Shown here piece by piece: positions 45,606 to 57,215 of a stretch of DNA of 64,000 nt (position 1 is the stretch's first letter; the number at the start of each line of letters is the position of its first letter). The stretch is from positions 3,038,001 through 3,102,000 of the forward strand of contig JAJFPB010000008.1 in NCBI GenBank assembly GCA_020881915.1. Direction: 5' to 3'. The notes beneath the pieces are model-generated. The model saw only the letters and a program-made list of their open reading frames with translations. It was not told where the DNA came from and searched no databases. This stretch comes from Paramyrothecium sp. XJ0827. Lineage: Eukaryota; Ascomycota; Sordariomycetes; Hypocreales; Stachybotryaceae. The translations under genes were made by a program, and so were the position numbers.

Positions 45606-46506
45606 ATGCACGACAATATTGCTAAAGTAGAGCCGATGGAGGTAGCGGATGCACTGGAGCTGCTGAAGACCCGGGTATCCATCAGAGAGTCTGAGGTAGA
45701 CGATGCGAAAGCACTGGTGCAGGCTCTAGAATGCATCCCGCTCGCGATCACCCATGCTGCAGCTTACATCAAGACAAGAGCACCTATGACGACGATCTCA
45801 ACCTACATTGGGCTCTTTCGCGAGAGCGAGGCGAACCAGACATGTCTCTTGGATGCGAAAGAGCTGAGGGACCTTCGGCGAGACCCCAGCATAAAGCATG
45901 CGGTCATCGTGACGTGGAAGATATTATTCGATCAGATCCAGAAGATGGGGCCGGCAGCGGCCGAGTTGCTTGCGCTCATGAGTATGTTTGACAGGCAGGG
46001 AATTCCTATGTACTTGCTACAAGGCCAGGCCAGCCGGCTGGACTTTGAAAATGCAGTGGCGCCATTGCTGAGCTTTTCTCTGGTGCGAATGGAGATGGGC
46101 GGGCAGTTGCTTGAGATGTACGGTCTGGTGCAGCTGTCGATGCGGACATGGCTTGAGGCTAAGAATCAGCTGGATAGGTAGAAAACAGAATCGATACGCA
46201 TGCTAGCCAAGGTATTTCCCAGTGGGAAGTATGAGACATGGGCGGCGTGTCGACAGCTCCTTCCGCACTCGCGGAAGGTCCTCGATTATAATATAGGAGA
46301 AAGGGAGCCAGCACTAGATTGGGCGAGGATTGCGTTGAATACAGGATGGTACCTATTTCACATGGGAAAGTATGCAACGGCGGCAGATTCTATACGAGAT
46401 TCGATGGGGGCAAAGGAGAGATTACTTGGGGTGGAGTACCCTAATACGCTTACCAGCGTCAGCAACCTTGGGTCGGTGTTGGAGGGGCAGGGCAAGTACG
46501 AAGCCG
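45606..46506 (+). pseudogene. NLR relic: ARC/winged-helix part plus first TPRs
   Basis: The frame gives 'ALVQALECIPLAITHAAAYI' (ARC motif), 'AVIVTWKILFDQIQKMGPAA' and 'AELLALMSMFDRQGIPMYLL' (winged helix), then 'LVQLSMRTWLE'. A TAG at 46179-46181 interrupts it where these proteins have Trp (TGG to TAG, a RIP-type change). The same frame continues with 'ALNTGWYLFHMGKYATAA' and 'NTLTSVSNLGSVLEGQGKYE', two TPR units of the fungal NB-ARC-TPR type. Near 46506 the TPR array breaks off into unrelated sequence. The P-loop is missing upstream. So both ends are lost and one stop is present. These NLRs act in fungal non-self recognition. Confidence 0.8.
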
Positions 46507-47026
46507 CTTCCCTACAGACTTCACCTTCCGCCCCATGCGCGTGGAGTACTCTCCCGGCGTCGGAGAGACGCAGAACTCTCCAGGGCCAAGTGGCCGCTCG
46601 TGTCTTCGAGCGCGGAGCCATCACCACCAAGAGCAAGCTGGAGCCATCAGGATACGAGCTCATCAAACCGCCACAGCCTGGCGATAGGATCACATAGTGC
46701 CCCCTTGGCGATAGAGCGGCCGAGTCAGATAAGCCATAATTACAAGGATTAACCAATAAACCAGATAGACATTGCCTTACCAATAACTTATTTATTATAG
46801 GATCACAGAGCTAATCTAACCAGAATATAACTACGAGACGATGGTCAGGGGCTATAGCGAAGGGCTTACATAAAAATATCTTACGCTATTACTAGACTAA
46901 GCTAATGGAGGAGAATATTAGTATAGTCTAGATGCCTAGTATTATAAGCAACATTAGCAGGGCACTATAGGAACCGAGTTATATAAGCTTAATAATCTAA
47001 CTGGTAGGAACTACAAGAGGAACCCT
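46507..47026. other. Junction sequence between NLR relic and AT-rich element
   Basis: 46507-46700 is GC-normal sequence that abuts the TPR relic and has no recognised product. After about 46740 the composition falls steadily to the AT-rich level of the retroelement. Confidence 0.4.
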
Positions 47027-48660
47027 AGTATCACGACCTGACCTAAGGTTATAACTAATCCGTAGAAAGTTATATAATAAAATATATAAATACTAAATTA
47101 GCCTTAAGCTACTAGCCTTAGGATAGACTAGTCCCTATACTATTAGTATAATCTATAGGCTAGCTCTAATATAATAGCCTAAACTAAATACTAGTATAAA
47201 AGAAGAGCTAGAAGCTAGAAATTAGAAATAAAAGAATAAGAATAAAAAAATATTTTCCTCCTAGGTACTGAGGATAAAAGACCTGTTATTACTACTGTTG
47301 CTGAGGTCACGTGATAGGTCACGTGATCAGCTTAACTGCCACGGCGGCTTATACGGACTTATATATACTACATATCATTGTACTACAAAAAGGAATAGAT
47401 ATTATTAATTTAAATAAGTTAGATTTACTTAACTATCTACTATAATAGCAAGAGCTTAGTAAGTCTTACTACTCCCACTATCTATTACAAAAGGTCTCCA
47501 GGGATATATTCTAGATTATATCTCCTTAGCTAAATACTTTATCTTCTCTATACTTCTCTTAATCTTTAGATTATAGGCCTTATTCTTTAAGAAATATAGC
47601 TTATCTCTAAATTTACTTAGATTTTCCTTTATTTCTTTAGAACTAGTCTTCTCTTATAGCTCTTAAACTATACTATAGCTTGCACTTGCCTTTATATCTG
47701 CTTTAGCTATCTTAAGGTCTTCTATATTAGTCAGCATTCGGCTTTGCTAGCTTCCTCTGCTTAAGTGATCTTACCTATTAGGTATTATAGCTCTAGATTT
47801 AATATAGAAGTCTTAATAAATATCGGGATTATAAGGTCTCTTCTGGTATTAGTGTTAGTAATAAATAGAGATTTTGGCTGCAATAAGGGCATAAGTAGAT
47901 TTTTATACTACTATCCTTTAATTTAATTTAACTTTATTAAGGCCAAGTAATATATACTACTGCAGAACTTATATTAACTTTGGCTTTGCTACTAGTATTA
48001 CTATAGCTATAGCTATAAGGTTTATTTGGTATAGATCTTAGTAGTATAGTAATATCTTAATAGCTCCATTAAGTTCCTATATATATATATATAGCGAAAT
48101 AGATAGCTTAAGCCTTATAAGTGCCTGTAGTATATTATATTATAGATATCTTTATTATTAACTTTATTATTACTATATCTAAGGTTCTAGGTATTAGATC
48201 TCCCTATTAAATTATTTTTATTATATCTAAGTCCCTATTTAAAATTCTTAAATTTAGGTTATTTTAATAAATTTCTTAATAAAAAAATATTTAATAAGAA
48301 TAAGGACCTATATAGAAGAAGATTTCTATAAATAAGACTAGAAGTATAAAGATATTACTAGAAGAATTATTTTTTATAATACTTCTAGAAGTATTATATA
48401 TTATAATCTAAGAAGTACTTTTTTATATACTCTAGAAAAGAAACTATATATATAAATAGGAGATTTTATATATTATATTTAGATTAGAATCTACTAGCTA
48501 TTAATAATATATAGTCCCTAAAATATTTTTTAATTAGCTTTTAGAGAAGAAGTTTTATAAATTAGTAATAAGTAATTTATTACTTTAAAAAAAATTCTAT
48601 TTTCTATATTAAATAATAAACTATAAAACTACTTATTCTATACTTAAATTTAGATCTAAT
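47027..48660 (+). repeat. 5' LTR, split by a nested insertion
   Basis: 47027-47255 and 48293-48660 together align with 56610-57215. Examples: 'GTAGAAAGTTATATAATAAA' near 47072 matches 56648 onward, and 'CCTATATAGAAGAAGATT' near 48307 matches 56850 onward. The ~1.03-kb piece between is the insertion listed next. Ends are approximate. Confidence 0.75.
47256..48284 (+). mobile_element. Nested A-tailed element, copy A (1029 bp), 8-bp target duplication
   Basis: Starts TCCTCCTAGGTACTGAGG and ends TTCTTAATAAAA. It is flanked by AAATATTT on both sides (47248-47255 and 48285-48292). It interrupts the 5' LTR, whose other copy at ~56840 has the uninterrupted junction. There are no terminal inverted repeats. 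The A-rich 3' end with target duplication suggests a non-LTR (LINE/SINE-like) mechanism. Near the start are two GTCACGTGA sites and it is less RIP-mutated than copy B. Confidence 0.75.
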
Positions 48661-49097
48661 TATTATATATTAATAGCTCTTATTTTAAGATATATTATTT
48701 TCTTAAAGTAATACTTATAATAGTAGAAGAAAGTTCTAAGCCCTCTATATTTACTACTAAAAATAAAAGTAGAATTAAAGAAATATTATTTAAAATTCCC
48801 TTTAGAAATAATATTAAAATAAGAGATCTAAATAAAGAGTTTAATAATAACTCTAATAATAAAAAGAAAAGGGAAATTAAAATACTTAAGTAATAGATTT
48901 AAATCCTTATAATTAAAATTAATTAAGTTTAAGTTAATATAATTATAATATTAATTAGATCTTATAAAATTAATTACCTTAAAAATACTATTACTTAACT
49001 TAAGTAGTAGTTATAAAAGATTACTAATCTTAATTTCTATATAATCTAGAGTACTAAGATCTAATTTTAAAGATTTTTAAATATATAAAATACTAAG

Positions 49098-50154
49098 TCC
49101 TCCTAGGTACTGAGGATAAAAGACCTATTATTACTACTATTACTAAGGTCATATAATAGATCACGTGATCAGCTTAACTACTATAGCGGCTTACACAGAC
49201 TTCAGATAATATATATTATTACATTACAAAAAACATTATTAATTTAAATAAGTTAGATTTACTTAACTATCTACTATAATAGCAAGAGCTTAGGTAACTT
49301 AGCCTTTCGAAGATAGCTCTAAACCATTTAAACTTAGCTTATTAACTTAAGTAAATTATATCTCCTTAGCTAGATACTTTATCTTCTCTATATTTCTCTT
49401 GATCTTTAGATTATAGGCCTTATTCTTTAAGAGATATAGCTTATCTCTAAATTTACCTAGATTCTCCTTTATTTCTTTAGAACTAGTCTTCCCTTATAGC
49501 TCTTAAACTATACTATAGCTTATACTTACCTTTATATCTACTTTAGCTATCTTAAGGTCTTCTATATATTATATTAGTTAGTATTTAGCTTTGCTACTAG
49601 GGCTTCCTCTACTTAAGTAATCTTACCTATTAGGTATTAGAAGTAGCTCTAGATTTAATATAGAAATTCAAGAGGTCTTAATAAATATTGGGATTACAAG
49701 TAGGTCTCTTCTGGTGTTAGTATTAGTAATAAATAGAGATTTTAGCTATAATAAGCAGGGCATAAGCAGATTTTTATACTACTGTCCTTTAAGTAGATAA
49801 CTTTGCTACTGTAGTTTAATTTAACTTTATTGAGATTAGGTAATATATACTACTATAGAACTTATATTAACTTTAGCTTTGCTCCTAGTATTGCTATAGC
49901 TGTAGCTATAAGACCTTGGTAGTATAGTAATATCTTAATAGCTCTATTAAGTTCCTATATATATATATATAGTGGAATAGATAGCTTAAGCCTCGTAAGT
50001 ACCTGTAGTATATTATATATTTTTATTATTGACTTTATTATTACTATATCTAAGGTTCTAGGTATTAGATCTCCTTATTAAATTATTTTTATTATATCTA
50101 AGTCCTTATTTAAAATTCTTAAATTTAGGTTATTTTAATAAATTTCTTAATAAA
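49098..50154 (+). mobile_element. Nested A-tailed element, copy B (1057 bp), 8-bp target duplication
   Basis: Same start (TCCTCCTAGGTACTGAGG) and end (TTCTTAATAAA) as copy A, flanked by ATACTAAG at 49090-49097 and 50155-50162. Compared with copy A it carries G-to-A and C-to-T changes (CTGTTGCTGAGG becomes CTATTACTAAGG; the first CACGTG becomes TATATA) plus small insertions. Confidence 0.75.
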
Positions 50155-50164
50155 ATACTAAGAA

Positions 50165-51000
50165 ATATAAAAAGAAACTAAATATAATTATTAAGTTATA
50201 TAAGCTTAAGCTCTTTAATAGAAGTCTTTATAAGCTCTAAGAATTTCTTATAATACTTAGAGTCTACTTTTTATACTTCTTTAATACTTTTATTATAAAT
50301 AAAAAATAAATTAAGTTTATAGCTTAAAGTCTAAAAAATAATACTTTTATTTAATTTAAATTTATACTTTATAATTATATTATTAAATCTATAATTAAAT
50401 ATAAAGAAGATATAAAGAAAATCTTTTATAATTTTAATAAGTTTAAAAAATATATTAAAAAAATCTTTAGTATTATAAATAAAATCTAAGAAATAAAATA
50501 AGATTTTAATAAAATAATATAAATAAAATCCTATATTAGCTTTATAGCCTAATTTAAGTAAGTTATTTTAAAGCTAGAATAAATTAAGAAAGTTTATAAA
50601 AAGATCTTCTATAATAAGTATAAGAAGAAGATTAAAAATAAATTTATTAAGATTAAATAATTTAAATACTTACTAGAAGAATATATATATAAAGTAATTA
50701 AAATTAATAAATATAACTTTAAATATAAAAGGGAAAAAGAATAATATAAAAATACTTTATATATTAAGTACTATATTAATAACTTAAAACTATAGAAATA
50801 AGTAAATACTTCCTATAAGACTAAATCTAGTTCTATAAAGCTAGAAGTAATTTAAAAAGTAGATATTACTTACTATAACTATAGTAAAAAAGAATACTTT
50901 ACTTAAAAATATTAATAATCTAAATAAAACTAATCTCAAAAAAGAGAAAGATTTATTCTAATTACTAAAGATAAGCTATAACTAAATAAGATTATTATAA
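50165..51000 (+). pseudogene. gag relic with decayed CCHC zinc knuckle
   Basis: At 50868-50903 the codons ACT TAC TAT AAC TAT AGT AAA AAA GAA TAC TTT ACT fit a C-Y-N-C-G-K-K-G-H-F-type knuckle in which each Cys, Gly and His codon has been changed only by G-to-A or C-to-T. The surrounding frame is Lys- and Asn-rich with many stops. Confidence 0.6.
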
Positions 51001-53499
51001 TCTATATTATTAAAATAATAAAATATATTAAGATTATATTACTATAGTTAAATTAGAATTATAAATATAAAATATACTTATAGAACTACTAATATATAAG
51101 AAACCCTAAGAAAATAACTAAAGAAATAATAGAAAGTAATTATATATAAGAAATCTTAGATACCTAATTATAGAAATAAATACTAAGTTCTAAAGACTTT
51201 AATACTATTATTAATAAAATATTAAATAAGAATAATAACTTATTCTTAAAGAAATTAAATAAAGAATAAGAATATTTAAATAATAATATAGAAGAAAGAA
51301 TAATAAATTATATAATATAAGAAGTAAGGAAGTTATAATAGAACCCTTATATAAATAAAAATATCTTTATTTATATAGTTATAATAGAAGAAGCCCTACT
51401 AAACCCTATATATATATAATTACTAAGAATCTAAAGAAAGAATAATTTATATATAGATATTAATTATTTATAATACTATAGTATTATATAGATTTTATAT
51501 TTATAGTACTTATATATAATATATCTTAATAAGAAAATAAAAAATAAAATCTTCTTAATAAAGGTAAGAAAATAAAATATAATCTTATTATATAATATAA
51601 GAGATCTCTAGTACTAGATTAAAAAAGTAATATATAAATAATATAAGATTATAGTTCTATAAAGAGATCTATATTAATTATAGAAATACTAGAATAAATA
51701 AAATATAAGGAATTATTTTATAATCTACTATAAATAATATATTACTAAAAAACTCTAGTACTACTAAAATCTATAAGAAACTAAATAATAGTAATTAAAT
51801 AAAGCTAAATTATTAAATAAAATAAAGAAAGCTAAGTTATATTAGGCTAAAAGTTACTAAGAATATTCTATAAAATATCTCTACTATAAAGAAAAAAGGA
51901 AAATAAGATTCTATAGATTTTTAAATCTCTATAATAGTATTACTTTAATAAAATATAAAGAAAAATACTAAAAATATTATATACCTAAGGAAATATACTT
52001 TAAATATCTAATAATAATTAATAATATAAAAATAATTAATAGAAGAAATAAGTAATTATTAATAATTATAAATTAATTAAGGTACCTAATATAGATTTAT
52101 TTTTTAAAAGGGAAATTATAAAAGGACCTCTAGTTACTATACTAAATAATATAATAAGTACTATATACTAAATAACTTCTACTATAGATATTTTATTACT
52201 ATAATTTAAATATTAAATCTCTAAAATAAAGTAAAATAAAAATCTTTATAGAATATTAATAATATTCTTATTAAAATAAATTAAATAAAAAATAAAAATA
52301 CTTATTTATAAAAGAGCTATAGGTAAAGTATAATAATTAAATAACTTTTAGTATAATTTAAAACTATAATAAAGTAATATATAAAATTATTATAATTAAG
52401 GTAATAATTAATAAATATAAAACTATTATAAAATTAGATTCTAAAGTAATTTAAAGTTTTATTAATTTTAAATTAATAAATTAACTTTAATTATTATAGA
52501 GAAAAAAAAATAAAAGAAATTATATTATAAAGTTAATTAAAGAAATATTACTTATATATAATAATAGATTTATTAATAAAGAAATATACCCCCTAATACT
52601 TTATAATTATAATATAACTTTTAAAATAATCTTTAATATTATATTACTAGGTAATAAATCTATTTTTCTTAAGAAATTATAATTTAAATTTAAAAATCTA
52701 TAAATTAATTAGATTATTAGCTAAATATATAAGTTATAACTTATATTAAAATAGTAATCTAAAGATTAAAAGAAAGAAGAGAAAGTAAATATTTATTATA
52801 AATTACTATTTAAATAAAATAAATAATATAAAACTAAAAGAAATTATATAGTAAAAGTTACTATAATTAAGAAAGAATTACTATAATTTAATTTATAATA
52901 TAAATAAAGTTAAGCTAATATAAACTAAGGAATCTTATATTTTAAGAAATTATAATAAGTACTAAAGTAAATAGTAGAAGATCTATTAAATTAGTAAAAA
53001 GAAGATTCTAAAAAAAAAAAAAAGAACTTAAAGAAAGAATAAAGAATATTTTAGAAATATATTATATTTATAAGAAGTTATTTTAAGAAAAGTTTAAATT
53101 AGAATTACTAGAATACTTTTAGTAGAACTATAAAATCTACCTTATTAATAAGAAAAAAACTTACTTTTTATTAATTTATAATCTTAATATCTAAGAACTA
53201 TAAATATTAAAAGAATATATTAAGAAAAACCTTAGAAAAGAATATATTTAGTAATTAATTTTATTAGTAAAATATCTAATTATATTTATATTAAAAAAAA
53301 TAAGAAACTTTAATTAGTAGTAAATTATTAATAACTTAATAAAATTACTATAAAAGATTATATCTTATTATTACTTATTATAGAAATATATAATTAATTA
53401 TATAATAAAATAATCTTTATTATATTTAATTTAAAAGAAATATATAATTTAATTTAAATAAAAAAAAAAAGAATAAAAAATAATATTTTATACTAAGTT

Positions 53500-54320
53500 T
53501 AATTTATTTAAATACCTAATTATATCTTTTAAATTAATTAATATATTAATAATATTTTAAAGAATAATTAATTATATCTTAAGAGAATATATAAATAATT
53601 TTATAGTTATATATCTTAATAATATTCTTATTTTCTTAAATAATAAGAAATAATATAGGGAATATATTTATAAGGTACTTAAAGTACTTTAGAATACTAA
53701 CTTATTAATTAAATTAAAAAAAAGTAATTTTTATATTTAAAAGATAAATTACCTTAAATATATTATTTAATTTAATAAAATCTAAATAAAAAAAGAAAAA
53801 ATTATAGTAATATATAAATAAAAATCTCTAAAAAATATAAAAATATATAGAATTTCCTTAGATTTATTAATTACTACTAATAATTTATTAAAAACTTTAG
53901 TAAAATTATAGTACTATTAATTAATTTTATAAAGAAAGAATAAGAGTTTAATTAAAATTAAAATAAAGAAACTTAGTAAGTATTCTAAGAAATTAAGAAA
54001 TATATTATAAAAGAACTAATTCTTATTATATTTAATTTTAATAAAGTAATTAAATTAGAAACTAATATATTAAACTTTATACTTAGTACTATTATTAAAT
54101 AATAAAATAAAAATAAAATACTAAAATTTATAGTATTTTAATTAAAGAAGCTTAGTAGATCTCTACTTTAATATCTTATTTATAATAAGAAATTTATAAT
54201 AATAATTAAAGCTATTAAGAAATTTTAATATTATATTATAAGAAGTAATTATAGAATTAAGATCTATATAAATTATAAGAATATCTCTTATTTTACTATA
54301 ATCTAAATCTTAATAATTAA
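53500..54320 (+). pseudogene. Reverse transcriptase / RNase H relic
   Basis: 53606-53638 reads V-I-Y-L-N-N-I-L-I-F, the RT catalytic YLDD region with both Asp codons GAT turned to AAT. Downstream codons resemble the Ty3/gypsy RT thumb and, at ~54000-54300, the RNase H region (PI-x-x-FYSKKL-like reading). Stops in every frame. Confidence 0.7.
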
Positions 54321-54949
54321 ATAAGTATATTACTATAAAATACTATTAGAATTTAATATAGAAATTATTTATAAAAAAGAATTAAAAAATAAAAAAGTTA
54401 ATATCTTAAGTTAATAAAGTAATTATAAATAAAAAATACTAAAAGCTATAAGCTAAGTATTTATAATAAATAAAAAACTAATAACTATAAATTATATAAA
54501 CTTAGAAAATTAAAAATAATAATAAAATTTAATTTAGAATTTAAATAAAAGATTATAAAATATAATAAATTAATATAAGAATATAAAATACCTTCTAGTA
54601 AGTATATTTACTTAGAAGACTTATAATTAAATTATAATACCTATAATAAAAAAATCTAAATATTACTTAGAGAATACTTAAAAGAAGTTATTTATATATA
54701 TTATAAGTACCTCCTAATAAAATACTTTAGTATTTAGAAAATATATTAGATAATTTATTAAATTTATAATATCTCTAGATTAAGGGACTATATTATAAGA
54801 TATATTAAGAAATATATAATATATTAAAAAATAAAGATATTATAATATAAACTATATAGATTTTTAAAACCCCTATTAGTACTAATTTAATTATAGGAAT
54901 TAATCTTATAGGATTTTATTATAAAGTTATTATAATTTAAGAAACTAGA

Positions 54950-55935
54950 ATTAAAAGATAGCTTTAATAGTATTTTTATTATTATTAATAGATTTATAAA
55001 GTTTATATATTTCATAGTCTATAATAAAGTAATTAGTACTAAAATAATAGTATATTACTTTATTAAATATATTATCTTATAATATAAACTACTAAAGGAA
55101 ATTATCTCTAATAAAGATATTATATTTATATTTAAATTCTAATAAAAACTAATAATATAACTTAAGATTAATAATAAGCTAAGTACTACTTATTACCTAT
55201 AAATAAATAAATAAATAAAATATTTAAATTAAATTATTAAAATATATTTATATTATTATATTAACTATAAGTAAAATAACTAAGCTAAACTACTATTAAT
55301 TATATAAATTATATATAATAAATAAAAATTAGAAACTACTTAATAATTACCTTACTTTATAAATTATAAATTTAAATTTATATTTAAATAAGAAATCTAA
55401 ACTAAAATAACTAATAAAAAAGCTATAATTAAAGTATAAAATATAAAAATACTATATAATATATTTAAAAAGGAAATTTTATTTATTAAAAATAAAATAA
55501 TTAAATTTTATAACTAAAAAGAATTAAATAAATTAATTTTAAAGAAAAGAGATATAATTTACTTACTTAAAAAAATATAAAAATAATATAATTAAATAAA
55601 AAACTAAACTTTAAAAAGTTAGAACTATTCTTAATTATTAGAAATATTTCTAATATTATATATAAACTATATTTATTTAATATAATAAAAATATATCTAA
55701 TATTCTATATTATACTTTTAGAACTAACTAAAGATAATAATTTTATAAAAAATAATATTAAAGTCTTATTAGAAGAACTAAAATATAAAATTAAAAGAAT
55801 ATTAATATAATAAATTAAGAAAAATAAGAAAATAATATATTTTATAAAATAAAAAAACTATAATAATAATAAAAATACTTAAACATCCCTAGAATACCTA
55901 GAAAATACTAAATAAAAAATTACCTAATTTTAAAT
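54950..55935 (+). pseudogene. Integrase core and chromodomain relic
   Basis: From 54955 the reading 'DSFNSIFIIINRFTKFIYFI' fits the first catalytic block of gypsy integrases (Asp now Asn). 'LSTTYYL' near 55185 fits the block before the Glu. At ~55838-55925, 'NYNNNKNT..TSLEYLENT' fits a chromodomain (normally K-W-K-G-Y-...-E-N-T-W-E-P-L-E-x-L). All are heavily RIP-altered. Confidence 0.65.
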
Positions 55936-56609
55936 ATAGGCTTAGATAGGAAATTAAAATTAAAACTAACTATATTTTAATTAATAATATTAAAACCCCC
56001 TACTAACTAAACTAATTTAATTAACTATTAGATATTTATAGAAAAAGCCTTAGTATTAGTCTTAGCTACTTTATAATTAAATAGCTTAGTACCCTTTACT
56101 TTAATCTTAGTATATATTATATAAATCTAATTTAATTTTATAATTACTTTAGTAATTAATATTATTATTTTCTTCTTCTAATAAAATAAATTTTTATATT
56201 AATTAAGAAAATAATTTATTAAAACTAAGGAAGTTAGAAATTATATAAGTATAAGTAAAAAGAAATAAAGAATAAATAATAAGAAGTAATAAGAACCCTA
56301 TTATAAGAATAGCTATAATTAGTATATTTACTATAATAAGTCTTCTTATAAGGAAATTTATACTTATATTTATACTTAAAGTAATAAAAATATAATATAT
56401 TAGTAGGCTTTTTAAAGATAGTAATAAAATAAAATAATAACTTATTCTTAAGAGTTTTTTAGGATTTAGACTTTTTAATATAATCTAAAATAATATTAGT
56501 ATACTTATAAAAAAAGGAAATAGAAAGGGACCTATATATATAATAGGGATCTATAATCTTAAGTATATTTAATACTAGGCTATAAGACTTAGTCTTAGAG
56601 AAGGGAATA

Positions 56610-57215
56610 TTATATTATAATCTAATCTAAGATTATAATTAATTTATAGAAAGTTATATAATAAAATATATAAATACTATATTAGCTTTAGACTACTAAC
56701 CTTAGAATAAATTAGTCCCTATATTACTAATATAATCTATAAACTAGCTCTAATATATTAGCCTAAATTAAATACTAATATAAAAGAAAAACTAAAAACT
56801 AAAGACTAGAAATAAAAAAATAAAAATAAGAAAATATTTAATAAAAATAGAAACCTATATAGAAGAAGATTCCTATAAATAAGACTAGAAATATAAAGGT
56901 ACTACTAAAAGAATTATTTTCTATAATACTTCTAGAAATATTATATATTATAATTTAAGAAGTACTTTTCTATATACTCTAGAAAAGAAACTATATATAT
57001 AAATAGAAGATTCTATATATTATATTTAGATTAGAATCTACTAGCTATTAATAATATATAGTCCCTAAGATATTTTTTAATTAGCTTCTAGAGAAAAAGT
57101 CTTATAAACTAGTAATAAGTAATCTATTACTTTAAGAGGGAATCTTATTTTCTATATTAAATAATAAACTATAAAACCACCTACCCTATACTTAGGTCTA
57201 GGCCCGGTCATCATA
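56610..57215 (+). repeat. 3' LTR (~600 bp)
   Basis: Matches the two parts of the 5' LTR, without the nested insertion. Start set where 'TATTATAATCTAATCTAAGA' corresponds to TATCACGACCTGACCTAAGG at the 5' end (RIP changes only). The right edge is near CTATACTTAGGTCTAGG, where composition rises again. Confidence 0.7.

Larger units (their letters stand above)
47027..57215 (+). mobile_element. RIP-destroyed Ty3/gypsy chromovirus LTR retrotransposon with nested insertions
   Basis: The tract is extremely AT-rich and no open frame exceeds ~60 codons. The two ends match each other (LTRs). Between them, on the + strand and in the order expected, lie decayed signatures: a gag CCHC knuckle (~50868-50903), RT (~53606), RNase H (~54000-54300), integrase (~54955-55330) and a chromodomain (~55795-55930). 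Differences from expected codons are nearly all C-to-T or G-to-A, as RIP produces. The chromodomain after integrase places it among chromoviruses. Two copies of a ~1-kb element are inserted. The right boundary is approximate. Confidence 0.85.

Noticed and set aside
47256..48284. Inverted terminal repeats for the nested element
   Set aside because: The reverse complement of the A-rich end does not match TCCTCCTAGGTACTGAGG, so a classical DNA transposon is not supported.
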